A stretch of DNA of 64,000 bases from Tetracladium setigerum (Eukaryota; Ascomycota; Leotiomycetes; Helotiales). Shown here piece after piece: positions 46,895 to 59,040 of this stretch. The stretch lies in NCBI GenBank assembly GCA_031472005.1, contig PZJY01000010.1, positions 682,001-746,000 on the forward strand. Reading direction: 5' to 3'. A program made the translations under genes and the position numbers. Under the pieces are notes generated by a model that did not search any database, was not told where the DNA came from, and was given only the letters and a program-made list of their open reading frames with translations. Within the stretch, counting starts at the first letter, position 1; each line of letters opens with the position of its first letter.

Positions 46895-48614
46895 ATGACG
46901 CTGTGGCCCGATGATGTATCTTCAGCTGCGATTGCGGGGGCTATAGGTGCCGCTTGGTTCATCTACCTCGTTGCTCAAGCAGTGCACCGTCTCTACCTGA
47001 GTCCCGTTGCGAAATTCCCGGGCCCTCGATTGGCAGCAGTGAGCTTTTGGTAGGCAAATGCGCCCCCCAATCTCAATCAAGCCTTGCTGACCGCCGCCGA
47101 GGTATGAATTCTACTACGACGTAATCCAAGGTGGTCAATACACCTTCAAGATCAAGGACTTGCACGATGAGTATGGCCCAATCATCCGCATCAATCCGTA
47201 TGAGTTGCATGTGGCAACCCCGTCCTTCTACGAAAAGGTCTTCGCCGGTCCTGGCAAGCGCCGCAATCGATGGGACTGGGTCACGGCTCAGTTTGGAATT
47301 CCCGAATCCATGTTTGGCGCCCTGGACCACGACGTTCATCGAAAGCGCCGTGCTGCTGTCGGCCCCTTCTTCTCCAAGCGGGCTGTCAACAATCTGCAGC
47401 CGATCATCGATGAGCGTCTAGATACCTTGCTGGTCCGCTTTCAAGAGTTTCAAACTTCTCATGAGACAATGATCTTGGACTACGCCTTCTCCGCCTTCAC
47501 CAATGGTTTGTGGCCAGGGCTTTACGTGGAGCTCTTCTGACGTGTATCATAGACATTGCTCAAGAGTATGCTTTCGCGCGTTCAGACCATCGACTTGAGC
47601 AGCACGACTTCGAGCCTACATTTCACAAAGCAGCGATTGCGGGAACCACCAGCGGAGCGCTCATAAAACAATATCCGTGGATTTTACCCGTCATGACGTC
47701 CATGCCAGATGCGGTGATGATATGGTTGGACCCTAATATGGCATCTTACTTCGAGTTGCAAAGCGTGAGTGACCATGTTGCCACATGTCTTTGAGAAATG
47801 TGCTAATATCATGATGTAGAGTATCAGAAAGCAGATACGGGAGATGAAATCTGGCAAACGCGACGATTCAAAAGATGCTGACCATCGCACCATTTTCTAC
47901 GAGATTCTAAACAGTGATCTTCCTGCCCGGGAGAAGTCTCACGCTCGTCTTGCACAGGATGGTCAGATATCCGTGGTTGGAGGGACCATCACCACGTCTT
48001 GGACCTTGTGTGTTGCTGCTTATTTTCTCCTCTCCCAGCCGGATACCTTGCAAAAGTTGAAAGAAGAGCTCCGACAGGCACTGCAAAATCCTGCCATGCC
48101 CCTTTCCCTCGCGACCTTGGAACAGCTTCCATATCTTACTGGCTGCATCCAGGAGAGTCTACGTCTGAGCTATGGAGCTAGCACACGCTTACCAAGAATT
48201 GCGCCGGATGAGACGCTTGTGTTCAACGATGGTACGAAAGAGTGGCTGATCCCACCGGGAACACCAGTCGGCTTGACGAGCTACATCATTCATCATGATG
48301 AATCTGTGTTCCCAGAATCTTTTAAGTTCGTTCCCGAACGATGGGTTGAAAACCCTCGTCTGGATAAGTATATGGTCTCTTTCACAAAGGGCTCACGACA
48401 ATGTCTCGGCATTAATCTAGCTTACGCAGAGCTTTATCTTGTGCTTGCCAGGATATTTAGAGCATATGGAAGCAAAGAAGTCAGGGGCGAGGATGACGTA
48501 GGCTATCTGGAGTTATTTGAAACAGATATTGACGATGTCAAGCTTAGCAGAGACTGTTACCTTCCATTGCCAAGAGTCGGTTCAGAGGGAGTTAGAATCC
48601 GCGTAAGGAAATAA
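46895..48614 (+). CDS. Cytochrome P450 monooxygenase
   Basis: Exons 46895-47049, 47102-47505, 47553-47764 and 47820-48614; 521 residues, in frame throughout. An N-terminal membrane helix (AAIAGAIGAAWFIYLVAQAV) is followed by SPVAKFPGPRLA. The oxygen-activation region of helix I reads VVGGTITTSWTL, the E-x-x-R is ESLR (about residues 369-372), PERW is present, and the heme loop FTKGSRQCLGINLA has its axial Cys at about 452. The heme-loop wording resembles fungal P450s close to trichodiene-oxygenase-type enzymes, but substrate cannot be inferred. Microsomal, reductase-dependent enzyme expected. Divergent from the LaeA-like methyltransferase. Confidence 0.93.
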
Positions 48615-50556
48615 AATCAATCAGATTTTTGTACATGGTTTAAGATGACTTTCTCATATCGGTTCTGACCATGTCCGAAGGTATCCATTCCGAACTTCCT
48701 ATTTTTGAATAGCAAGGTCACAACCCTCCTAATTATTGATGCCTGTAACCAGTTATACTTCCATTTACAAATCCACTACAAATGTTTGTGTCTGGGTTTC
48801 AATAGCGACTCCTGTACTTCAACACTATGCCACCAAGTTCAATTATTCTGTGCCTGGTGTTCAACTTTAGCACCCTGAACTATCGTCGTGGTCGCAAACT
48901 TCCATGTCGGGATGCCTCGCTCCAATAGCCCGTCAAGCTTGCTATGCGTGCGTCCTTTGGTTTCAGGGAATGAGATGGACTATAGTGGCCACCAAAGAAC
49001 AGTACTGGATCGTCACAGCAATTGCAGTTGTCTTCGCTCAGTACCGGGACTAGATGTTTTAACATGACTGATGCATCCTGTTTTTCAATCAGCACATACA
49101 CCTTTGGCACTTATATTGTTTTAAACAAGAAGCTCACTAATGGGCGCGAGCGAGTTAGCGTAAACGAACGCCCAGAACGAGCAGAGGAAGACTAAAGCCA
49201 CCTCGGAAGCGCCAGTTGGATGCAAGAATCCGAGCCCGCCAACGACGAAATGTATCACGCATACCGCAGCACTACAGATGAGCAGGCTCTTCGGCCAACT
49301 CTGTCGATCGTGTAGAAGGAGGTAAACTATTCCAGCAACGAGCAAATTTTACTTGATGAGGTTGCAGAGGAACGGATGCTTCCTTCCTCAACTGCGGGGC
49401 GCTTGGGTTGCTCCCTTTCATATACAAGAACGGAATGTGATCAAAATCAAAGCCTTCTACTTTACCAACAAGTCATCGAAGGGCTCTCTTGGCGTCTTCA
49501 TGTCTTCCTTTGCTACAGTACTATCTCAAAAGTCCGTCCTACTAAGTGCAGCTATTGTCTGGTCAACAATTCAAGCAGGTAATGAGAGGGATATTTCCGA
49601 GGTTAAGTTATGCAATATGGATTGATGTCGGTCCAAAGACAGTTTCTTAAATTTTACTTGCTCCAAATACTTGACTGTGACGTGTTCGGTTGAAGTGAAG
49701 CTTACCAACCTCCTCCGCTGAACAGCACCTGACTCGGGTAGCTTTGCAACCACTTTGTTTGTTTACATTCGGTAGGTAGGTTGCACCCGATCTTTTCACA
49801 TCTTGGTAATGAATTGACTAACCAGCAGCTTCCATTCTTCCCAGACACCAGGCATCAATGCTTCTTTCTAGAAATACAAAATCGATAAGACTCAAATTTT
49901 TCAAGTTGCAGCCTAGCGCGTAAAAACGCCATCTTTTCCTTCCCCATCAATCCGCTCCATAAATTCCCCATCCCAAGCCAATCGATCCTAACAAAGATAG
50001 ATCACGAAGCTTTTTTGCCAAGTACCGGAGGCAAAATAACCTTGCCAAGCGTGCTTCTGCATAATCGAATCGATTATTCCCGTCGCTTCGACACCCTTCT
50101 TTCAGCTGTCTTGAGCTTCATAAATGGGGAGATTGAGAATTACCTGCCAGCCTTCAAGTGAAAGAAATCCTTCGCCGAGTAGAGGGTTTAGTGGACCTCA
50201 ATATATCGAATACGACTGTGGGAGCCAAATGGGACATTCCTTTATGCGCGCCTCTGTGATTTCGAGATAGTGTAATTGCCGATGAGGCTCTGGTGTGGAA
50301 TCTATAGCTCAGAGTGATTGAAGAGGCTTGAACTGATCAAGCATGACCTTTTGATTGCGCTACGGTGCTTCACAGTATTTTCAAAGGTCCGGAAAACCTC
50401 CGTACTGTGAATTTAAATAGGGGTGCTCCCTTTTGTACTTTAGCAGATCGCATTTCCATTCCTTTTCTTCTCGGTTTTCTTCAAATCCGTCCTTCACTAC
50501 CAAAATCCCAATTCTTGCATTTTATTTCTGGATCTATTTCATCCAAGTTTATTCGG
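48615..50556. other. Intergenic interval with an MFS remnant
   Basis: Apart from the sugar-transporter remnant at 48839-49345 (separate entry), about 49,350-50,556 shows no supported gene. A CT-rich, probably transcribed leader precedes the secreted-protein start at 50,557. Confidence 0.45.
48839..49345 (-). pseudogene. MFS sugar transporter C-terminal remnant
   Basis: Minus strand, broken frames. One piece reads SLLICSAAVCVIHFVVGGLG and VALVFLCSFWAFVYANSLAP, matching transmembrane segments in the second half of sugar porters. A second frame further on carries the family's C-terminal signature PETKGRT followed by ERGIPTWKF and ends at 48839-48841. The segments between and before them are missing or out of frame, so this is a deletion-damaged pseudogene. 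Confidence 0.65.
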
Positions 50557-51439
50557 ATGAAGCTCCTCTCACTTTCCTTCGCCGTTCTAGGCCTCGCACT
50601 CGGAATCGTGCGTTTTCCACTTCCATCGGAGACACCTCCGCTAACCGATTAAACAGAAAGCACAAACTATACCAGCCTACCTTCTTACCACCAGACCTTG
50701 TAACTCAAGCTCCATCGAAGACCCCGTCCTCACCGATACGGACAAGAAAGCTCTCAAAGCCTTCGAGGAATCCCCAGTGTTCAGTGCTCTCCGCAAGCGC
50801 ACGCTTGACTGGTCTGGAGATACAATCCCGAATTCGAGTTTCATCTGCAACCCGTACTATTCTTGCATTGCCCCTCTTGGAAAGTTGATGTGTGTTGCCC
50901 TTGGTATTGATGGACTGTAGGTCTTTCTTCTCTTTTTCCCGAGTCTCCATTCTTCATGTCTTGTTCTGTACTGATATCCATTTAGTCATTCTGGATTGTT
51001 CATCACAGAGACGGGCTCTTTCGGTAGCCTGCGAGATGGCAACTTCGAATACAAGCAAGCAGCAGGCAGATCTGGAGGACGAACAGTGGGAAATTTCCTT
51101 ACCGGTCCCTACCCCACTCCAATTTCAACTTCATCCGCTGCCGAAGCAACCGACACGGAAGAGTGCGGAGCAGCTTTCTTGATTGGAACGAAAGTAGCTG
51201 CTGGCAAATTGTGTTCTTCTCAAACGATGACGACTGAAGTCGCTGCTGAAACCACTGCCGCAATCGAAACCGAGGAGTGTGGAGCAGCGTTCTTGATCGG
51301 CACGAAAGTTGCTGCGGGCGCGTTGTGCACGAGTACTACTGCTTCGGGGTCGACTGCAACAGGAGCGGTCAGGAATAACAAAGTTGTGTTGGGGTTGATG
51401 GCTTTTGGTGTTGCTGGTGCTGGGTTGGCTGGGCTGTAG
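50557..51439 (+). CDS. Secreted, probably GPI-anchored protein with twin Cys repeat
   Basis: Exons 50557-50607, 50657-50903 and 51009-51439; 242 residues. The first exon encodes just a signal peptide core (MKLLSLSFAVLGLALGI). The mature part has Cys in PCNSSS, FICNPYYSCIAPLGK and LMCVAL. Two copies of EECGAAFLIGTKVAAG followed by -LC then occur about 40 residues apart. The C terminus is Thr/Ser-rich and ends in a hydrophobic tail (VVLGLMAFGVAGAGLAGL) typical of GPI-anchor signals. Intron 2 is placed at 50904-51008 because only the GTATTG donor keeps the frame to ETGSFGSLRDGN. No family recognised. A wall or effector-like surface protein is the simplest guess. Confidence 0.72.
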
Positions 51440-52617
51440 ATCAAGGGGAGGATGTTCTCAAGTGTATTTTTATGAACTGTACCTAGAGACAACATCATTG
51501 CAATTACCATCAACATAAAAAGCCACTGATACCCCAGCACGTGCAGTACCCTATTCACAGATATTCAATGCATTCATCAATAGTGAAATCTTAACTGCAA
51601 CTAAGTCGACTATGCGTTCGATGCGGCCTAAAGCTGGGCCTCCGGCTCTCAATACGGAAAGGAAATCGAACTTTACCTCTCCCATCTGCGGAGTGAGTAT
51701 ATACTAAAAGACAGCAGATACCAGGTCTTCCGAGAATTGTGAGAGGCCATAATAGCAGATGTAAGGTACAGGGTCTCATGAGTAGACCCTCACGTCTTGC
51801 TATTTATTTGTATATTTAGCCTGCGGCTTCCTAAGAGAACGGAGAATCTGTAGTTTTATCCTCAACTAAAAAATAGGTGCGAAACCCTTCTAGGTGGTAT
51901 GCCCCAATAAGCTAGCTCATAGAGGTCAAATTTTGACGGCGGAAATCAAAATTACTGCCTAGTATACTGAGTATTAGATAGCACTTGGCAAAAAATAACA
52001 ATGTTCATTATAGGTTCTACCACTGCTTCGGTATGAATGGGGTTGCAAAGCAACGATCAATTGATATAGAGGCGTACTAACCACCCGCTCGTGAAGAGCC
52101 GCTTATGGAGTTATAGTAATATTCTGCATTATATTAGTTATCTATATGAGTTCTACTTTAATTCTCACTAACTTTTTACTATATATTATCTAGGACTTTT
52201 CGCACTACCCGAATATTTTTGCTCATCCACCGCCGGGGACGAACCACTCTAAGCTGGCTTATTAAGGCATAGGCCCGTCTAATCCTCGTTGGGTTATATA
52301 CTCATTCCAATGGTCGACACTTGTACATAATCCTTGATGCCAACGGTTCTTCCCGGCCCAAACTTTGTCTTCACGTCAAGAAATCCTATAATCTACCTAG
52401 GAACTCTCCCCTCCCATGAGGTGCTAGCAAGACACTCACTCTGGCCACAAGAACAGCGGGATATCTCAACGCCACTCCCCATGATACTATAGGGGCATGC
52501 AAACAGAACAAACTCACTTTTCCCGACTGAATGACTCCCACTCGATATATTAGAATGGTCACGTGAGCATTCGCTGTCAAAATCGACAAATTTCATGTGT
52601 CATCGCGACTTGGAGTC
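51440..52617. other. Intergenic, partly AT-rich
   Basis: About 51,900-52,220 is AT-rich and stop-rich, resembling other RIP-affected debris in the window. No gene is supported between the secreted-protein gene and the small gene at 52,618. Confidence 0.4.
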
Positions 52618-53018
52618 ATGCCAACAAGACCGAGAGCACATTCAATCAAAGTCGTAAGTCATCAGCTACTCCCTTTCTTGTTATTAAGTGCAACTATAAG
52701 TCCGCTTACTTCACTTAAATAAAGTTCGACAGTTGCTATCGTGCTAACTTTTAACTTTAGGAGAACACAACATCGAGAACTACGTATGAAGGAGTTACAA
52801 TCCCCCATTCTTACGCCAAGGTCATCCTCTCCCTTACACGGAGACGGGGCCATCAAGAAATCCGAAGAAGAATAATACAATTACGCACAGAGGAAATCAC
52901 ACCACCCGATGAGTCAATTGGGAGCTTCGTTCCAATCGATTCAAGTCCACGATTCTGTAAATGGGAATTTTGGCGAGAGGGAGGCTCGGCCACAGGACTT
53001 GGTATAATTCTCGGCTAA
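52618..53018 (+). CDS. Small two-exon hypothetical protein (97 aa)
   Basis: Exons 52618-52653 and 52761-53018. The intron has a textbook donor (GTAAGT), a GTGCTAAC branch site and a TTTAG acceptor, and splicing keeps the frame from MPTRPRAHSIKV into an 86-codon second exon that is open up to its TAA. Sequence such as YEGVTIPHSYAKVILSLTRR and FVPIDSSPRFCKWEFWREGG looks like a folded small protein. No signal peptide, membrane segment or known family. The second exon has no internal start codon, so automatic open-frame searches miss it. It lies 309 bp upstream of the ABC transporter on the same strand. Confidence 0.45.
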
Positions 53019-53327
53019 TCAGGAAGAGGTTGCCGCCCTACTTAGTAAGATGGCGCTGAGCCGAACCAGGCCAGGCCAGGCCGGTTCGACGCATGAGCCA
53101 TTGAGGCAGATATAACATAGATATGATTGCTTATTGATGTCTTGATGGGGAAAACTTTTTCCTTGTTTCCTGTTAGCTCTTTGGTTCTTCTGTCGTGGAT
53201 ATCCTGCGTGGTTGGTTTCTATTGCATCTTCTCGATTTGTAGGAGAAACGAGAGGCACAGCAACCATTATCGATAGCATCTTGTTCACGCGTCGTATTGC
53301 GATTGCGACGCGACGGAGGCTACGAAA
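53019..53327. promoter_or_regulatory. Upstream region of the ABC transporter
   Basis: A 309-bp stretch between the small gene's stop and the ABC transporter start; no gene. A short direct repeat of CCAGG (CAGGCCAGGCCAGG) lies near 53,067-53,082. Confidence 0.4.
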
Positions 53328-56300
53328 ATGAATACAAAGGTGGAGAACATCTCGACTCTGGGTAAAGAGAGTGGAGACGGACAGAATGTAGATTTGGCTG
53401 GAGAGAAGACGGTGTCGATGAGTGCGTCTCAAGAGAGGACTACAGTGACACCCAATGAGGGCGGGGGAAATGATGAGAAGAGTGGGAATGGATTCGCTGC
53501 GTACCGAGTAAGGTTTCCATGCAACAGTACGATACGACAAGGAAAGTTTCTAATGGCTTCTTCTTTAGAAAGTCTGGAGCTACGCTCAACCGTTGGATAT
53601 TACCCTGAGAATCATCGGGTTTATTGCTGCTTGTGCTGCTGGAGTTGTAAGGATCTCCCGGCATTCTAATTGAGAGATCACCAACACTCATTTTTACAGG
53701 CACTCCCCCTCATGACCTTGGTCTTCGGTCGGCTTGTCAATGAATTCAACGACTGGGCGGCAGGAACCTTGTCAGCTGATGATTTAAGATCATCGGTCAA
53801 CCATTTCGCTCTATATTTCGTATACCTCTTCATCGGCAAATTTTTCACTGTGTATATTCACACGTCATGCTACACCCTCACAGCTACGCGGGCAACCCGT
53901 GCTATCAGATATGCCTATGTTCGAAGCCTCTTGCGACAAGATATTGCTTACTTCGACACTTGCACGCCTGGATCCGTAGCCACAAGCATCTCCAACAATG
54001 TCGATATGGTACAAACCGGTCTTGGAGAGAAAGTGGGGGTAGCTATCCAAGCTTTGGCTATGCTCCTCTCGTCCTTCGTTGTTGCTTTCACTGCAGGCTG
54101 GAAACTCACTCTCGTCACTGCTACCACGCTCCCAGCAGCTGTAATCGCGGTGGGGATAACAGTCGCCCTCGATGCCAAGCAAGAGGCTAAAATACTTGAA
54201 ATTTACTCCACTGCCGCTGGACTTGTCGAGGAAGCCTTGAGCAGCATCCGAAATGTAGCTGCGTTGGGCGCAAACACCAAGTTTCAGAAACGCTACGACG
54301 CTTACTTGGATGTAGCAAAAGGATTCGGAGTCAAGAAAGGACCGATCTTGGGAGTTCAGTACAGCTCTGAGTTTTCGGTGATGCATTGTGCTTATGCTCT
54401 TTGTTTCTGGTATGGTGTGAGACTTCTCTTGAAAGGGGAATTAGAAGATGGAGGGCAGGTGGTCACTGTCTTGTTTTCGATCATTATCGGGACTAGCTCC
54501 ATCACCATGATTGCTCCTGCGATAGGGGACTTTACAAAAGCTGGAGCCGCTGCGAAGTCAGTATTGGAGTTGATTGCGCAGGAACCCAATATTGATCCGA
54601 TCGGACTGGACGGGATTCAGCTTGGCTCTGAAGTTAAGGGGAATATTATTGTCAAAGGGGTTACATTCGCTTACCCCGCGCGACCGAGTATGAACGTTCT
54701 CAACGACGTGGGCATGGAGTTTGAGGCCCAAAAGACGACCGCGATCGTTGGAGCGAGTGGTTCTGGAAAATCAACCCTTGTGGCGCTCATGGAAAGGTGG
54801 TATGATCCGGCCAGTGGAATTATTGAACTGGACGGGAACAACATAAAAGCTATCAATGTGAAGTCACTCAGAAGCCAAATTGGCCTTGTGCAACAAGAAC
54901 CGGTTTTGTTCAACGACACGATCTATAACAATGTGGTGCATGGTCTTTTTGGAACGCCGATGGATGCTTTGCCAGAAAAAGAGAAGCGAGAACTCGTCCG
55001 GGAAGCCTGCATTGAAGCAAATGCAGACATTTTTATTCAAGAATTACCAGAAAAATACGACACTAAAGTTGGAGAACGAGGTGGATTCATTAGCGGTGGT
55101 CAAAAACAAAGAGTTGCAATCGCACGAAGCATCATTAAAAACCCACGAATCCTCCTTCTCGACGAAGCCACTTCGGCTCTCGATCCTACAGCTGAAGGAA
55201 TTGTGCAAGCTGCACTCGACAGAGTATCGAAAACTCGCACTACAATCATGATCGCACATAAACTCTCTACAGTTAAGAAAGCTGACAAAATCATCGTCTT
55301 GAACCAAGGCAAAGTCATCGAGGAGGGAACCCACGAAGGTCTCCTACGTGCAAACAGTGCTTACTCCTCTCTGGTAGCAGCTCAAAATCTCGACACCGGC
55401 GACGGTGAAAATGGCAGTGTAGACGAAACCTCCGCCCCAGACGAAGATGGAGAAGCAAGGCTTCAAATTGAGAGGACCAAAACCGGCGGATCAGCGGCAA
55501 CGGTCAAATCACAACTTAGAGAAGAGGACATCTCACGAAAGCTGTCGCTCTTCAGATGCCTTTGCATAATTCTGTACGAGCGACGATCTCTCTGGCCCTT
55601 TTTTCTTGGAGGCTTCTTTTCAGCTGTGCTGAGTGGCGCCTTATTCCCTGCCCAGGCCCTTATATTTTCTCGCGCCGTACTGGTTTTCCAATATACTCGG
55701 GAGAAAATGATTGCCGACACAAATTTCTGGGCTTTGATGTTTTTCATACTCGCTATTGCGACAATGCTTGCGTACACAGGAATAGGATTTTGCATGACCA
55801 TTGCGGCTTTCCTGACTACGAGGATATATCGGAGTGAATATTTTGCGGCGATGTTGAGGCAGGACATTGAGTTCTATGACATCGAAGGAAATTCTTCTGG
55901 TGCTTTGACTTCAAGGTTGAGCACTGATCCGTCTAGACTTCAGGATACTGTCTCTGCTAACCTGGGACTCATCATGATCGTCATCGTTACGCTTCTCTCA
56001 TGCTGCATTCTTGCCCTGGCTACCGGGTGGAAATTGGCGCTGGTTGCAATATTTGGGTGTATACCCGCCCTTTTTTTTGCTGGTTTCATGAGAATGCGAC
56101 TCGAAATGCAAAGTCAAGATAGAAACTCAAAGATGTATCAGGAGAGTGCCAGGTTTGCTGCTGAAGCTGTGGGTGCTATCCGTACCGTTTCCTCCTTGAC
56201 GTTGGAGGAGAAGATAATGGGAAATTATGGGGAAAAGCTAGATTTTACGGTTAAGAAGGCTTATAAGCATATCGCTATTAGCATGTTTTTGTTTGGGCTA

Positions 56301-57508
56301 AGTGAAAGTTTGGATTTAATTGGTATGTTTTCTTTTTCAATTAATCTCGCCCCGCTTTACGAACTTCAACTGTTGTTGCTCCGTTGAGCAAATATGAGTT
56401 CAATACTGATGGGAAGGAATACAGCAATGGCGCTCGCCTTCTGGTATGGTGGTCAACTACTTTCAAAGTACGAATACACCCCTCAAACCTTCTTCGTAAT
56501 CTTCACAGCTATTATCTTTGGAGGCCAAGCAGCTGGTTTCTTATTCGGCTTCACAATGAGTAAGCACTTTCTTCCCGATATCCTGAGCTACCAGCCGATT
56601 AAAATCTAACATCACCCAGACACCACAAAAGCTCATGCAGCCGCAAATCAGATCCTCTACCTCCGCGCAACAAAACCATTTATTAACTCATCCACCGGCC
56701 TCGCTCCCAACACTAACAACCAAGAAGGGAAAGAGGATATTGCAATCGAATTCTCTGGCGTGCACTTCTCGTACCCCACACGCCCTGATGTTCCCGTTCT
56801 TCGCGGTCTCAACCTAAAGATCCTGCGCGGTCAATCCGTAGGCATCGTCGGCGCTTCTGGATGTGGAAAGACGACTGTAATCAGTCTTCTAGAACGATTC
56901 TACGACATCCAAAAAGGAACCATCAATATCTACAGCCAAGAACTGCGGGAGCTAGACGTGTGTTTACATAGAGAAGGGATGGGGCTGGTAGGACAAGACA
57001 CAACTCTCTACCAAGGAACCATTCGAGACAACGTTTTACTGGGGTTGAAAGAAGAAACCGAGGCAGAACTGAGCGAGGAGGAGTTACAGCAAAAAGTGGA
57101 AAGTGCGTGTAAGAGCGCTAATATCCATGATTTCATCACTAGCTTGCCCGAAGGGTATATCACGGCTTCAGGCACGAAGGGTCTTGCTCTTTCTGGGGGC
57201 AGAGACAGCGTATCGCTATTGCGCGCTCGCTTATCCGAGACCCTTCCATACTGCTTCTCGATGAGGCGACTAGTGCGTTGGATACACAGAGCGAGGAAGT
57301 CGTGCAGAAAGCGCTGGAGATGGCAAGCAAAGGCAGAACAACAGTGGCCGTCGCGCACAGACTTAGTACAGTGAGAGGTTGTGATAGAATTTTTGTCTTG
57401 GAGAAGGGGAGAGTAAGAGAGGAAGGAACACACGAAGAGCTTGTGAAAAAGAGGGGTGTTTATTGGGAGATGGTCAAGGGACAGGGACTGGACGTGGATA
57501 TCAACTAG
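53328..57508 (+). CDS. Full-length ABC-B (MDR/P-glycoprotein-type) exporter (one-base frame break)
   Basis: Exons 53328-53507, 53569-53646, 53700-56322, 56425-56559 and 56620-57508; about 1301 residues, the usual length for (TMD-NBD)x2 pumps. NBD1: Walker A VGASGSGKST, signature ISGGQKQR, Walker B ILLLDEATSALD and the H-loop in IAHKLS. NBD2: Walker A VGASGCGKTT, signature LSGG followed by RQR, then LLLDEATSALD and VAHRLS. Each NBD follows a six-helix membrane domain; an acidic linker separates the halves. It exports lipophilic compounds or toxic metabolites across the plasma membrane. One G is missing in the run at 57195-57199, exactly in the second signature (SGGQRQR); otherwise the second ATP site would be destroyed. 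It is the last gene before the AT-rich block. Confidence 0.92.
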
Positions 57509-57779
57509 AAAAGGCGGGTTTCGCTTCGTTGTCTGTATAGTTTTTAATCTTTCAGCACCTGCCTTGCTTTGTGTTAATGGTATTTTTTTGTATGTGGAGG
57601 GGTAAATACAAATATGTCCACTTTCTTACGTTTTTGCATCCCAATATCCTCTTTAACCTTCCATTGCCTTGACTAAAATCGAGGTGGGGCCATTCAAAAG
57701 CGACAAAGAGACCTGTAACTTACTGCGTTGTGCACAGCTTACTGTGTCAGCATCCGGAAATAAAAGAATACCAAATTTC
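57509..57779. other. Boundary between gene space and AT-rich block
   Basis: The 3' flank of the ABC transporter gene. Composition is normal up to about 57,780, after which C and G become rare. No gene seen. Confidence 0.5.
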
Positions 57780-58807
57780 TTTTTGACTATGGTTCTAGCA
57801 AAATGACAGTAAATTTAGAAGTAATGTAGATTCGCTAATATAAAGTCGAAGCTTCCCTTAAAAGTATTTAAAATAAAATTAACCCTAATATAGCAAATTC
57901 TATTAAAGAGTAGACTACGTAGCTAAAGGCCCATTTAATAATTAATAAAGCGATTATTAAAGAGAATATATGTAGAGAAATAGCTTAAACGGCAAAGTAG
58001 TTATAATAGATAAGAGGCTCCTTCTCTGTACTTGTAATTAATATAAATATAAGTATACTTATATTATTAATAAGCTAAGATAAAGCGACTTTTAACGACG
58101 TATATTAGCTTTAATTTACACGTTAATAAGAATATAATAAGGTATATAAGGAGTAGGAAAGGAATAGCTTATAAAAAATAATTAATTTAAATATTATAAA
58201 GCTCGCGCGAATAATTAATTATTAATAAATTATTCTTATTTTAAAAGATTCTTCGAGCGCTTAAGAAATAACTCGCTCCCTTAAAAGTATTTTTTCTTAA
58301 TAAGGTCTATAACGCGTATATCATATCTCTTTAAGTCGGTAAGATAACTAAGAAAGATATAAAATACTTTTATAAAGAGTAAAGCTACGCGTATTAATTA
58401 GGAGTTACTTATAAGATTATAAAAGTTATAGAATTAATAATAGCTTAAGACTTCCTTATAATAAATTAAAAGTATCTTCTTAAATAGTTATATAAATAAT
58501 AAGAAGGAATAAATATAATAAAGCTCGTTAAAAAGACTTTATTAATTATAATTAAGCTTAAAAGAATCTTTTATAACTTATTAAATTTATAAGATTTAAA
58601 ACATTAAGGAATAAATAAAGTCTTTAGTATGTTTAAAGGCCGCTCGAATAATAAATTAAATAAAGTAACTTATTATAATTACTTATATACTTAAAAATTT
58701 TTTTTTAATTATATAAGAGTTATTAAGTTATCCTCGCTATAATTAAGAATAATACAATAAGGTTATTTAAAGTAAGTTAGAAAGATATAAAAGATATTAG
58801 AGCTAGT

Positions 58808-59040
58808 CTGTTAGGAAAATAGTAATTATAAACCGGGATAACCTGACCGATATTATTTTATAACTCGAGACTTTAAAACTAGAAAGGAGTTATATGTATT
58901 ATAATAAGGAGAAGGGATATAAATAGGATTATCTTAAGATAAGTAAATTAAGTTTTATATAAGTTATTAATAAGGTAGATAGATATAAGATAAATATCCC
59001 CTTTATATAAAGAGAAGGGGATATATTAAATATACCTTTT
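58808..59040 (+). mobile_element. Candidate degraded LTR
   Basis: Begins TGTTAGGAAAATAG and is richer in C/G than its surroundings (ACCGGGATAACCTGACCG). It contains an imperfect inverted repeat, TATCCCC..GGGGATA, near 58,996-59,026. No partner copy visible. Confidence 0.3.

Noticed and set aside
32146..57508. A complete secondary-metabolite gene cluster
   Set aside because: Tailoring-type genes are present but no backbone synthase was found, and intergenic gaps with pseudogenes are large.
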